Of a DNA stretch of 62,775 nucleotides, positions 1 to 7,458 are shown piece by piece (positions within the stretch are counted from its first letter, which is position 1; every line of letters starts with the position of its first letter). The DNA lies in the NCBI GenBank assembly GCA_027490195.1, contig JAIXYN010000050.1, forward strand, positions 1-62,775. The letters run 5' to 3'. The DNA comes from Verrucomicrobiaceae bacterium (lineage in GTDB: Bacteria; Verrucomicrobiota; Verrucomicrobiia; Verrucomicrobiales; Verrucomicrobiaceae). Both the position numbers and the translations under genes were made by a program. The notes under the pieces are model-generated. The model was not told the DNA's origin. It searched no databases and worked only from the letters and a program-made list of their open reading frames with translations.

Positions 1-369
1 AGTGCCGCGCGGCCTTCAACCGACGGACTTCCATTTCCTGGTGATCTCTTCTCTTGCTCATCCAGCCATTCTACAACAGTTCTCGACCTTTGTCAGCCTA
101 TTATGCAAGTCTCAATAAATAAGAGGCAGTTTCGAACCTTTGCAGCCATTCTGTCTCAGCCTTCTTGAGCCCTGAAGGGGCTGAGGATTCAGCCCAGGGC
201 AAGCGAGCCTCAGCGAGCACCGCCCTGGGTTTCCGGCAACAAGGTCGGGAAGCAAACCCAGCGCACTCGTAACACACCAAGCTCACCAGCAGCGCCTGCA
301 TGGAACTCCGCCGCGCACCCGTTGCTCCCAGCTGCCCCAACCCGCCCTCGAAATCCACGAAACTCTGCC

Positions 370-395
370 TTAATCAAGTGCCATTCTTGGCAGGC
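370..395 (+). repeat. Solo copy of the IS4-type terminal motif
   Basis: This is one of four copies in the window of a motif with core AGTGCCATTC followed by TTGGC or a variant. The copy at 3699 carries the stop codon of an IS4-like transposase remnant, so I read the motif as a transposon right end. Here it stands alone, with no transposase reading frame upstream. The rest of positions 1-397 shows no supportable gene; the open frames there are short and lack family features. Confidence 0.5.
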
Positions 396-397
396 CC

Positions 398-832
398 TCA
401 AGGCCCCGCCTTCGGCACAAACGGCGGGTAAAACTTCCGCGCTCCAAACTCAACATACCGGTTCTCGCCGCTCTTCAAATAAACGGGTAGGGGACCCTTC
501 TCTCCAGCACCCTCCGGCTGGTAGATGAAGTGGCTGCCCGTCGCGTCCAGCCCTCGTTTCATCATCGTCCCATCCTCAAACTCCACCGCCTCCCCCGCTC
601 GGCGAAACAGCCCCTCGTCCTGCCCGGCAAAGCGCAGGTTCGGCTCGTAGCGGTCATCCTTGCCCAACGCGGTGTAGTACTTCGCATCGCCCAGCGCTGT
701 GGGGTATTCCGTCCACTCGTAGTCCGCCGGGCGAAGATGAATCCGCCAGGAAAGAATCACCAGCGACGTGAGCAGCACCGCCCAGCCCAGCAGCAGCCGG
801 CCGGGTGTGTCGCGGATTTCATTGGCAGCCAT
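398..832 (-). CDS. Hypothetical membrane-anchored protein
   Basis: I do not recognise this gene. Starting at the ATG at 832 it encodes 144 residues beginning MAANEIRDT, with one hydrophobic segment at about residues 13-29 and then a polar, presumably extracytoplasmic domain rich in Tyr and charged residues. In-frame ATGs at 865 and 847 are alternatives; I prefer 832 because it places the membrane segment close to the N-terminus. The GC-rich, well-used reading frame and the membrane segment support a real gene. The long frame on the opposite strand (530-1186) is its shadow. No operon partner is evident: the 700 bp upstream are repeats. Confidence 0.6.
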   Translation of the reverse strand: MAANEIRDTPGRLLLGWAVLLTSLVILSWRIHLRPADYEWTEYPTALGDAKYYTALGKDDRYEPNLRFAGQDEGLFRRAGEAVEFEDGTMMKRGLDATGSHFIYQPEGAGEKGPLPVYLKSGENRYVEFGARKFYPPFVPKAGP

Positions 833-889
833 GGGGCAGGGGGCCATGAAAGCGGGAAAGATCAAAAAATGGAAGTGAAAGTATCAAGC

Positions 890-1126
890 CACCCAACATC
901 TGCAACAGAGTCAAAATCGTCCTCGTCCTCGTCCTCGAACTCGAACTGGAACTGGATTCTACCGCGTCACAAGTTTCTCAAGACATTGAGCAAACTCACC
1001 AACACCGAGTCCATAGGCTCAGCTCTTCGTATTGTAGTCCCGGGTTCGCTTCGCGGCGTCGCAGCAGCCGGTTCCGGTTCTTCGTATTGTAGTCCCGGCT
1101 TTAGCCGGTTCCGGTTCTTCGTTCCG
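890..1126. repeat. Low-complexity and direct-repeat tract
   Basis: The tract begins with degenerate hexamers (TCCTCG three times, then TCGAAC and TGGAAC units). It continues with two copies of CTTCGTATTGTAGTCCCGG at 1025-1043 and 1080-1098, the second preceded and followed by GCCGGTTCCGGTTCTTCG. No frame through it looks coding. Together with the inverted repeat at 1332-1408 it accounts for most of the gene-free stretch 866-1591. Confidence 0.65.
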
Positions 1127-1331
1127 GCCTTCCTGAGTCACCGAAGACCATGCATAGGCGAACCGCCGCAGGGCCAGGGAGGATAAGCCTCAGGCCTGTC
1201 ACCGGATCGAGGCGTCCCGCCTTCGTCTGGATCTGCCACGCAAAGCTCACATCCCACGAATCGTAAAAGATAGAGCATGAAAAGGGGGGGGGACCTTGAG
1301 TCAGCAGCCCCCTCTGGGACGAATGATTCCA

Positions 1332-1408
1332 GGGACGCGCACAGCGCATCCCTACCACCCCGAGCAGCGCGTGCCGCAGCGCTGGTAGGGAACCGCTGTG
1401 CGGGCCCG
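1332..1408. repeat. Imperfect inverted repeat (REP/MITE-like hairpin)
   Basis: Two 25-base arms, 1332-1356 and 1384-1408, are inverted copies that match at about 20 positions, and the left arm is itself palindromic (AGGGACGCGC against GCGCATCCCT). The unit lies between the low-complexity tract and the oxidoreductase gene. It could act as a transcript-end hairpin, but it has no T-run, so a mobile REP-type repeat is the simpler reading. Confidence 0.55.
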
Positions 1409-1591
1409 TGATTTCGGGTCTGTGTCGGCGCAGGCACCCAAAATGGCTCGCCGTCCTTATCGTGGCCGATCAACGGAATCGCATCGCCCCAGACCTCCTT
1501 GAGCGAAGAGGCTTCTTCGGAAGATTTGTGCGGCACGGCAGAGCAAATCCAGGTTGTCATCCCCGCGCCCATCGGCTTCGGTGCAGCCCCT

Positions 1592-2665
1592 ATGAGCAAA
1601 AAATGGCGCATCGCCGGCATCAACTTCGATCACTTCCACATGGGCGACCTGCTGCGCCAGACCTCCGAGCACCCGAACGCGGAGATCGTGGGCATCTGCG
1701 ATGAGCAGCCGGCGCGCCTCGTGGACGCCCAGCGCAATTTCAGCCTCACCGATGCCCAGGTCTTCACCGACTACCGCGCCTGCATGGAGCAGACGAAGCC
1801 CGACATCGTCATCCTCTGTCCCGCCGCTTCGAACCATGGCGACTGGGTCTCCAAGATCGCCCCCTTTGGCACCCACATCATCATGGAGAAACCCTTCGCC
1901 GGATCGCTGGCGGAGGCCGATGCCATGATCGCCGCCATGCAGCCGCACGGCAAGCTCCTCACCGTCAACTGGCCGCTCGTCTGGGATGCCGGCCAGCAGA
2001 CCGCGCACCGGCTCATCCAGGAAGGCCTCATCGGCGAAGTCCGCGAATTCCACCACCACGGCGGCAATCGCGGCCCGCTGTACCACGGCGCCGACAAGAT
2101 CGAAAAAGAACCCAGCGCCGCCGAAAAAGCCGCGAGTTGGTTCTACAGCAAGACGCAGGGCGGGGGTTCCTTGCTCGACTACATGGGCTACGGCACCACC
2201 CTCGGCACCTGGCACCTCGGCGGCCGGGCCCCGCTGGAAGTCACCGGCGTCTGCGACGAACCCGCCGGGCTGGAGGTGGACGAGCACGCCATCGCCATCA
2301 TCCGCTACAGCTTCGGCCTTAGCAAAAGCGAAACTCGCTGGGGCACTTTCACCGATCCCTGGACCCACCAGCCCCAGCCAAAGTGCGGCTTCGTCCTCAA
2401 AGGCACCGACGGCACGATCTCGTGCTACGACTACGAACCCACCGTCCGTGTCCAAACCCGCGCCCGCCCGGAAGGCTACGAGATCCCGGTCGATCCCGTC
2501 CTCGCCCCGAACCGCAATCCCGTCGAGCACGTCATCCACCACCTCGAAACCGGCGCGCCCCTCATCGGCCCGCTCCGCCTCGACATCTCCCGCATCGGCC
2601 AGCAGATCGTCGATACCGCCTTCCAAAGCGCCCAGGAGAAACGGACGCTGAAGCTGGTGGGGTAG
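1592..2665 (+). CDS. Gfo/Idh/MocA family oxidoreductase
   Basis: This is a 357-residue NAD(P)-dependent oxidoreductase of the Gfo/Idh/MocA type, probably acting on a sugar or inositol derivative in the cytoplasm. The family's EKP motif lies at residues 99-101 (IMEKPFAG) in the expected place, followed by the C-terminal alpha/beta dimerisation domain. The usual N-terminal GxGxxG is replaced by GINFDHFHMG, so dinucleotide binding may be unusual. I chose the ATG at 1592 (MSKKWRIAGI), because the frame before it lacks family character. It has no signal peptide, unlike the paralogue at 12046-13329. The substrate is unknown and no operon partner lies nearby. Confidence 0.85.
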   Translation: MSKKWRIAGINFDHFHMGDLLRQTSEHPNAEIVGICDEQPARLVDAQRNFSLTDAQVFTDYRACMEQTKPDIVILCPAASNHGDWVSKIAPFGTHIIMEKPFAGSLAEADAMIAAMQPHGKLLTVNWPLVWDAGQQTAHRLIQEGLIGEVREFHHHGGNRGPLYHGADKIEKEPSAAEKAASWFYSKTQGGGSLLDYMGYGTTLGTWHLGGRAPLEVTGVCDEPAGLEVDEHAIAIIRYSFGLSKSETRWGTFTDPWTHQPQPKCGFVLKGTDGTISCYDYEPTVRVQTRARPEGYEIPVDPVLAPNRNPVEHVIHHLETGAPLIGPLRLDISRIGQQIVDTAFQSAQEKRTLKLVG

Positions 2666-2860
2666 GCCGGCGTTCGGGAGGCCTCTTTACTAGCACAGGT
2701 CAGTTTTAGAGCCTCCAAACGACCCAGTTATTAACTACCAACAATCAATGTAATGTAAAGTATTGAGGTGGTGGGTCAAACGGATTATGATAAGCTAGTC
2801 TTGTGAGCGATGCCTGGTTTGCGGGTTACTGAATAAGGACCGCCAGACTCTGGATCGATA

Positions 2861-2951
2861 TGCCAAGGAGTGCGAAGAGAGCCACAGGAGCGATGGCGGC
2901 GGAGCAACCAGCGTGACAGCTAAAGCCTCTCGCTGCAGCGCTTGGTTAGGC
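2861..2951 (-). repeat. attC-like site downstream of a SUKH gene
   Basis: Read on the minus strand, GCCTAAC (2951-2945) follows the stop codon of the SUKH gene. A 19-base arm starting CCAAGCGCTG pairs imperfectly (13 of 19) with an arm at 2863-2881. This resembles the folded shape of an integron attC site. The outer box at the far end (near 2861) is degraded and does not read GTTRRRY. A matching GTTAGGC lies just before the gene's start codon at 3392-3398. No integrase is present in the window. Confidence 0.35.
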
Positions 2952-2958
2952 ATTGCGG

Positions 2959-3378
2959 TCATTTCCAGAACTCCCACCATTTCTTGTTCAGTTTGCGCTG
3001 GCTCATCGCTTCCTCGTCCGCGGCAATTTCGGCGTGCTCGGCTCGGATGTAGTCAAGAAAGGCCGTCCATGTAGGAACGAGCTGACGGTGTTTGCCGGTC
3101 TCCAAATCGAAGACGAAGACGCCGGAATCCTGCTTGGAGGCGTCCACGAAAAGCCACTCCTCGCCGCTGTCGTTGCCGATGAAAAACGGTTTGCCGACGA
3201 CGGGAGATGAAATCTCTACGTCGTTCAATTCGATGACCACTTTCGGGTCGTTCGGGAGCATGGACTCAGCAGCGAACGAATCAGAATCGAACGGGTAGCT
3301 CGATAGTGTGGTGCGGTAAAACGCCGGGAGCGGAAAACCAACGTGCTTCTCGATGGCTTGGAATTCTTGGTCAGTCAT
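2959..3378 (-). CDS. SMI1/KNR4 (SUKH) domain protein
   Basis: The 139-residue protein fits a single SUKH domain. It opens with a short helix (MTDQEFQAIEKHVGFPLP), followed by the typical FYRTTLSSYP turn, a central beta region ending in GNDSGEEWLFVD, and a basic, Trp-rich tail. SUKH proteins commonly serve as immunity proteins against polymorphic toxins, but no toxin gene is adjacent, so that role is only possible here. The gene is a stand-alone unit framed by GTTAGGC 13 bases before the ATG and GCCTAAC just after the stop, the layout of an integron cassette. A second SUKH gene lies 400 bp away on the same strand. Confidence 0.8.
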   Translation of the reverse strand: MTDQEFQAIEKHVGFPLPAFYRTTLSSYPFDSDSFAAESMLPNDPKVVIELNDVEISSPVVGKPFFIGNDSGEEWLFVDASKQDSGVFVFDLETGKHRQLVPTWTAFLDYIRAEHAEIAADEEAMSQRKLNKKWWEFWK

Positions 3379-3474
3379 TGTTGCGAGCTGCGCCTAACAT
3401 GTGGGTGGTAAAAAAAAGATGTCAGGCATTTAGCTTGGACTCAAGTCACGTATTCATCTATGTAGCAACGTTTT

Positions 3475-3702
3475 GTGATGGTATTCACGCGCATTCCGCT
3501 AAGCGCGGACAAGCCGCGCAAACTGGCGCAGTGGCGGGATGAATTGTTGGAAGCCATTGCCTCAGTGACCAACCCGGAGCGCCCCGGGAGACGAGAAACC
3601 AGGGCCAAGAAACGACGCACCCAAACGCATCAACTACTCACTCAACCACGTCATGAATTCCAGGAAATTCCTCACCGCGAAAAATATCGAAAGGCGGCTT
3701 AA
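3475..3702 (+). pseudogene. 3' remnant of an IS4-type transposase
   Basis: The frame encodes about 75 residues that look like the extreme C-terminus of an IS4-family transposase: RDELLEAIAS, then RPGRRETRAKKRR, then LLTQPRHEFQEIPHR and RKYRKAA-type ending. No catalytic domain precedes it; upstream sequence has no continuing frame. The stop codon TAA lies inside the terminal motif at 3699-3724, as expected if that motif is the right end of the element. I infer a deleted insertion sequence of which only the right end survives. Identification is from memory of the family and was not searched. Confidence 0.6.
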
Positions 3703-3724
3703 TCAAGTGCCATTCATGCCTGGC
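3699..3724 (+). repeat. Right-end motif of the IS4-type remnant
   Basis: This copy of the AGTGCCATTC motif begins with the transposase stop codon and ends TGCCTGGC. It links the other three copies in the window to an IS4-like element. Confidence 0.55.
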
Positions 3725-3787
3725 TTCTTGTTTGGTGGTGGGCAGTGGGCGGAGCCGCGAGCTTTGCGAAGCGCTGGAGTTGACGAG

Positions 3788-4339
3788 CTACGGCAGCGGT
3801 AACTTGGGAGAGCGACGACCTTGGAGTTTAAGCTTGTTGTCAGGTTGACCAAAGTAGCCGTAGAACGCATTCTCCCAAAAACAGATGTCTTGCCGATTTT
3901 CAAAAAGCTTGTTGAGCAGTTCAGTAAACGAGAGAGCAACGACACGAATGCTTTCGGTGGCGTGATCACCAGAGTAGCTATCGAAGCAACGGCCAAGCCT
4001 TGCCGGGTGGGTGTCGATGCTAATGTAATCGGGGCCGCATCCCCGCACCGCAACAACGTAAAGCCCCTCAGATGGCGTGCCATCGAAGTCTTCGGGATGA
4101 TCTCGATAGACCAGTTCCAAGATGGCCTTGTCAGCTCGCAGGAACTCGGACGGCTTCACGATTCGCCAGCCCCAGTCTTCGTTTGGGAACATGTCGAGAC
4201 CTCCACAGAGCGAGTAAAACTCCAGCACATCAGGCGGAAGAGTGAAGTTGCTGGCAAGCACTGGCATTCCAGCTGGTGGATCAACGATGCATCCGGCAGT
4301 GGCTTTTGCTTCCCGAATTATTTCGGTCACAGTGTTCAT
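3788..4339 (-). CDS. SMI1/KNR4 (SUKH) family protein
   Basis: From the ATG at 4339 the product is 183 residues with a SUKH-like order: N-terminal helix (MNTVTEIIREAK), PPDVLEFYSLCGGLDMFP, the WGWRI strand, and a long beta-rich middle with GPDYISIDTH, ending in helices containing FTELLNKLFENR. Such proteins often neutralise secreted toxins or bind nucleic-acid enzymes. Neighbouring DNA holds another SUKH gene and IS debris, so it may be an orphan immunity gene. The open frame extends 40 codons upstream to 4459, but that extension is Cys- and Asn-rich and looks non-coding. Confidence 0.7.
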   Translation of the reverse strand: MNTVTEIIREAKATAGCIVDPPAGMPVLASNFTLPPDVLEFYSLCGGLDMFPNEDWGWRIVKPSEFLRADKAILELVYRDHPEDFDGTPSEGLYVVAVRGCGPDYISIDTHPARLGRCFDSYSGDHATESIRVVALSFTELLNKLFENRQDICFWENAFYGYFGQPDNKLKLQGRRSPKLPLP

Positions 4340-4734
4340 GGACAGGTGGGCAAATGTTTCCTGTGGAGCCATATATTGACAGTTTGAAAGTAGAACGTTC
4401 GCATTGGTCCCGGAACTCCGATTCTGGCAACAAAAAAATGCCATGCAATTAGTACGCATTCACACGCCGTACCTGGCTATATTTCAATAAGTTATAACCT
4501 CATTCACGCGCACCTCACTTGGCGCGTGAAATAGGATTGTTCAGGAAGCGGTCAAGCAGGTGAGTGGTGAGTCCCAAGTCAGGAGGAGCCCTCAAGGAGG
4601 CTGCGCTTTGCGGAGCACGGCATCTCCCTCCAGGGCCCCTGCCCTCTGCCCCGCTTGCCAAAGCCTCCATCCGTATGGCATAGAGGGCACTGTTTCAGAG
4701 CATGGGCGCGCTGAATTGAACCCTGTTCCAAACA
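4340..4734. other. Gene-free stretch
   Basis: No convincing coding frame is present. The only structure I see is a short inverted repeat near 4504-4530, where TTCACGCGC is answered by GCGCGTGAA, in a moderately AT-rich setting upstream of the minus-strand SUKH gene. The part from about 4560 to 4734 is GC-rich and featureless. Confidence 0.4.
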
Positions 4735-5367
4735 ATGGATGCCGATGAATTACGAGAGCGAATCAAGGCTTCGACCCGAAGAGTCGGACTGAGCTTGGAT
4801 GAGGCAGCCGCGACGACGGTTTTCTCCTCCGAGTTGCTGGATCAATACCTTTCGCCGGAATCTGGAGCCCATGGAGTGGCGGCTTTCCGGATCGAGGCGT
4901 TTCTGAAGGCACCCCAGAACCGTCCCATCAAGGACTCCACTTTGACCTCAATCGCCGATGCCCTGCGCCGAAGAATGGCAGCCGGTCTGAAGCTGGCTGG
5001 GAGCGATCTCCAGATCGGGTTGAAGCTGACGGCAGCGGGCCACTTCAATCGAGACGACCTGGCTTCACTCGTTCAGGCAATGAAGGGCGCGGATGACTTT
5101 TCGGTCGCGTCAGCAGCAGCAGTCCTTTTGCCGATCATCGGGCCCGAATTCATCCAGGACTACCTCGTCTCGACCGAACTCTTCGAGACCGGCGGAATGG
5201 GCGGCCCTCAGCGACCTTTGATCCGAGAAATGGCAGCGGAGGCATTGGGCGATTTCAAGCGCCAAACGGCATTGAACAGGGATCGCAGCATTCTCGGGTG
5301 GTTACGCCGGATATGCCGTGCGTTCCTCCCTCTGAACGCAGGCCAAGGCCACCGGGACGCTGGATGA
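4735..5367 (+). CDS. Hypothetical protein
   Basis: I do not recognise this 210-residue protein. It is mostly helical by composition: an N-terminal charged helix (MDADELRERIKAST), a helical middle with ALRRRMAAGLKLAG, an Ala-rich hydrophobic stretch at about 120-140 (SVASAAAVLLPIIG), and a basic C-terminus. The hydrophobic stretch is too short and broken for a clear membrane span. The frame is the longest on either strand here and has even GC-rich codon use. It ends at the border of a repeat island, and its last 15 codons or so may already be repeat sequence. Confidence 0.5.
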   Translation: MDADELRERIKASTRRVGLSLDEAAATTVFSSELLDQYLSPESGAHGVAAFRIEAFLKAPQNRPIKDSTLTSIADALRRRMAAGLKLAGSDLQIGLKLTAAGHFNRDDLASLVQAMKGADDFSVASAAAVLLPIIGPEFIQDYLVSTELFETGGMGGPQRPLIREMAAEALGDFKRQTALNRDRSILGWLRRICRAFLPLNAGQGHRDAG

Positions 5368-5425
5368 AAAAGTTTCCATGTTTCCACCTCTAGGGATGGA
5401 AACTTGGAAACTTTTTGGCTCCGGC
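5360..5425. repeat. Hairpin repeat, copy 1
   Basis: A 20-base arm (5367-5386, AAAAAGTTTCCA then TGTTTCCA) and its inverted copy (5397-5416) match at 19 of 20 positions around the loop CCTCTAGGGA. The unit begins GCTGGATG and ends TTGGCTCCGGCC. A nearly identical copy lies 410 bp downstream in the same orientation. Confidence 0.8.
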
Positions 5426-5549
5426 CCGGTGAGTTGTTACGGAGGGGCCTTTTAGAGGCGTTTTGATCCATCGAGGTTGCTCCAGCTTGGCTCACCTCGG
5501 GGCTCCTTGAGCACGGATGAGCCAGGGTCAGGTTCACAGGGTCAAATCG

Positions 5550-5571
5550 GGGTCAAAATGGATTTTGACCC
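5550..5571. repeat. 22-bp inverted repeat
   Basis: GGGTCAAAAT and ATTTTGACCC are exact inverted copies separated by two bases. The repeat sits among many GGGTCA and GGTTCA units between 5520 and 5660. Confidence 0.8.
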
Positions 5572-5580
5572 TTAGGGTCA

Positions 5581-5630
5581 CAGGTTCACAGGTTCACGAC
5601 CTATATATAGGTCGTGAACCTGTGAACCTG
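5581..5630. repeat. Perfect 50-bp palindrome
   Basis: Positions 5581-5605 and 5606-5630 are exact reverse complements with no spacer, centred on CTATATATAG. Each arm is built of GTGAACCTG-type units (CAGGTTCACAGGTTCACGAC in the left arm). Further direct GTGAACCTG copies continue to about 5672. No coding frame passes through it. Confidence 0.95.
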
Positions 5631-5769
5631 AACCTGACCAACGGTGAACCTGAAATGACCCTGAAGTGAACCTGCGAGTCGGCAGGCTTTGACCGATGGG
5701 CCCCTGCCCTCCCAGCGAAGCCCCCTTCCCGGCTCCCCGGCCAAGGCGCAGGCCGCCGGGTGGGGGGCG

Positions 5770-5834
5770 CTGGATGAAAAGTTTCCATGTTTCCACCTCT
5801 AGGGATGGAAACCTGGAAACTTTTTGGCTCCGGC
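5770..5834. repeat. Hairpin repeat, copy 2
   Basis: This is a second, same-orientation copy of the hairpin at 5360-5425. Its arms are 5777-5795 and 5806-5824 with the same ten-base loop, and the same GCTGGATG start and GGCTCCGGCC end. The two copies differ by one inserted A and one T/C change in the arm region. Confidence 0.8.
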
Positions 5835-5917
5835 CAGACGGTAGAGGCAGAGGAGCGCCTAGAGGCGTGGCGGAGGGGCCGGAGCCGGTGATTTGGAAAC
5901 GGGAAAAGGATGCTGGG

Positions 5918-6085
5918 CAAGAATGGCACTCGGTTAAGCGGATACCGTGGAAAAGGTTGCTCCCCCGTTAAATATGTGAAAGTTGTGCCGGTTTCTCCCC
6001 TGTGGCACTGCGTTGTGCGTATTCCAGGACGGTTCGGATGGCTTTAAAACCCACGATGACAGGCCTTAACTGAGTGCCATTCTTG
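5918..6085. mobile_element. 168-bp MITE-like element with IS4-type ends
   Basis: The left end CAAGAATGGCACTCGGTTAA (5918-5937) and the right end (6066-6085) are inverted copies differing at one of 20 positions. The same end sequence closes the IS4-type transposase remnant at 3699-3724. The pentamer GCTGG lies at 5912-5916 and again at 6086-6090, a possible target duplication with one extra G on the left. The 128-bp core has no gene. I infer a non-autonomous element once moved by the IS4-like transposase. Confidence 0.6.
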
Positions 6086-6120
6086 GCTGGCATCTCATTT
6101 CCAGAGAATGAGGGATCAAC

Positions 6121-6849
6121 TCAGCTCCCAAACGCGAGCGCGGCGGCAGCATCCCTGTGCGATGGATTCACGCTGTTGGTCATTCTGAGTCCGTGAAAAA
6201 TGGCCATCATCAAGGGAATGCACACAGTAGGCACTTGACGAAAAAGCTTGAGAGAGTTCTTGGGGCGTCCCCAGCCTCGTTGGATAGCCATGATCGCCAC
6301 CAAGTCGCCCGATTCGGTGGTGACCACGGCGTAGGGGGTGACAGTCAAGATGGAAGCAGGCAGTTCTGAACGGTAAACCACCCACTTGACCCCTTCGAAG
6401 CCGATCAGGTGAACAGCCGTGCAGGGCTCCTTGTTGTTGAAGGCGAAACTGGTGTGCGGGAAGAAGTGAATCGTTCCGAGCTGACGTCCTTCGCCTCTGA
6501 TCTCATAAAACCGGTGAGTGCTGGGGAGTATGAACCCACCATAAGCCTCCAGAAAGTGAACTCCCACCTCGCGATCGTCCGAGATCAGTTGATAGATTGG
6601 GTCTCCGCCCAATGGCATTTTCGCAAAAACCTTCGTATGGGTTTCCTGCCCACGTGCGTGCCCGTTTAGACGGAGCCGGATGCTTTCTTCAAAAACGAAA
6701 TCGAAGTCATCGAGAACCTTGGTGATCATTTCAGCCGGGCGGTCGATCTGCGACCTGCTCAATTGAGCCAGCACCTGCTTGAGAGTGGTTTCTTTGCGGA
6801 CCTCCATCAAGAACGCTAATTGATACGTTCTAGAGCGCAATCCGCTCAT
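6121..6849 (-). CDS. Hypothetical protein, possibly scramblase/LURP-one-like
   Basis: The 242-residue product has no signal peptide and no clear membrane span except a hydrophobic C-terminal helix (CIPLMMAIFHGLRM). Its middle alternates beta strands and turns, for example GDPIYQLISDDREVG, then YEIRGEGRQLGTIHFF, then GWGRPKNSLKLF. This twelve-strand-like pattern with a hydrophobic last helix recalls the phospholipid-scramblase/LURP-one fold, but the match is by impression only. It lies next to the MITE-like element and has no operon partner. A fold prediction would settle it. Confidence 0.55.
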   Translation of the reverse strand: MSGLRSRTYQLAFLMEVRKETTLKQVLAQLSRSQIDRPAEMITKVLDDFDFVFEESIRLRLNGHARGQETHTKVFAKMPLGGDPIYQLISDDREVGVHFLEAYGGFILPSTHRFYEIRGEGRQLGTIHFFPHTSFAFNNKEPCTAVHLIGFEGVKWVVYRSELPASILTVTPYAVVTTESGDLVAIMAIQRGWGRPKNSLKLFRQVPTVCIPLMMAIFHGLRMTNSVNPSHRDAAAALAFGS

Positions 6850-7018
6850 TGAAGAATCCGCCCAAAAAAAACATGCCTAGCGGTTAGCTCGCATATTGAT
6901 GAAGTATTCATCTGAAAATGAGCAGGTTTCGGCATGCTTTACACATGCCCTACGAGGCTCCACTTTGAATGCGGGGTGCGCTGACATCGCGGAGCGTACC
7001 CATGCTGATCGCGGCCTT

Positions 7019-7387
7019 TTACTCTGCCAGGTGCTCGCGCACGGTCTGGTAGAGTTCCAGGACATGGTGGTCGTGCAGGCGGTAAAACACCTGCCGGCCT
7101 TCTTTGCGATAGCTGACGAGCCGCCCCGCCCTGAGGGAGCGGAGCTGGTGGGAGATGGCGGATTCCGTCATGTCGAGCCGCTCTGCCAGATCGCACACAC
7201 AGCATTCGTCCCCGGCGAGGAGAGACATCAGACGCAGCCGTGTAGGATCAGAGAGCACGGCGAAGAACTCGCCCATGCGCTGGGCTTCCGTTTCGGCCAA
7301 GAGGAGAATTTTTGCCGTTTTGCCGTGATGATGGTGCTCCGTGCAGAGATCGTCAGTCGTGCCACTTTCCGCTTTTTTCTTAGCCAT
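7019..7387 (-). CDS. smtB: ArsR/SmtB family metal-responsive repressor
   Basis: The 122-residue protein is a winged-helix dimeric repressor of the ArsR/SmtB family. It shows the metal box CCVCDLAE (residues 62-69), the recognition helix region SAISHQLRSL (77-86), and an N-terminal Cys15 plus HHHH (18-21). Its last helix carries Asp106, His108, His119 and Glu122, the spacing of the alpha-5 zinc site of SmtB, so zinc sensing is likely. It is divergent from a metallothionein gene with 71 bp between starts, the layout of the cyanobacterial smt locus. It probably represses both genes until zinc or cadmium binds. The symbol is given by analogy. Confidence 0.88.
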   Translation of the reverse strand: MAKKKAESGTTDDLCTEHHHHGKTAKILLLAETEAQRMGEFFAVLSDPTRLRLMSLLAGDECCVCDLAERLDMTESAISHQLRSLRAGRLVSYRKEGRQVFYRLHDHHVLELYQTVREHLAE

Positions 7388-7420
7388 CCCTCAAGCTGGC
7401 AACTTTTTAGGGCAGGGCAA

Positions 7421-7450
7421 TTGACAAATATCTGAGCGTATGTTCATATA
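7421..7450 (+). promoter_or_regulatory. Candidate promoter/operator of the metallothionein gene
   Basis: TTGACA (7421-7426) and CATATA (7445-7450) are 18 bases apart and could be -35 and -10 boxes for the gene at 7459. Between them TGAGCGTATGTTCA (7433-7446) is an imperfect palindrome (10 of 14 symmetric), similar in style to ArsR/SmtB operators. Binding there would block the promoter. Confidence 0.5.
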
Positions 7451-7458
7451 TTCACGCC

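Noticed and set aside
530..1186. A 218-residue plus-strand frame
   Set aside because: It is antisense to the membrane-protein gene and then runs into low-complexity repeats (poly-Ser).
1138..1623. A 161-residue minus-strand frame
   Set aside because: It passes through the inverted repeat at 1332-1408 and into the oxidoreductase start; no recognisable domain.
5520..5672. Possible CRISPR array
   Set aside because: The GTGAACCTG and GGGTCA units are short, irregularly spaced and palindromic, with no unique spacers or cas genes.
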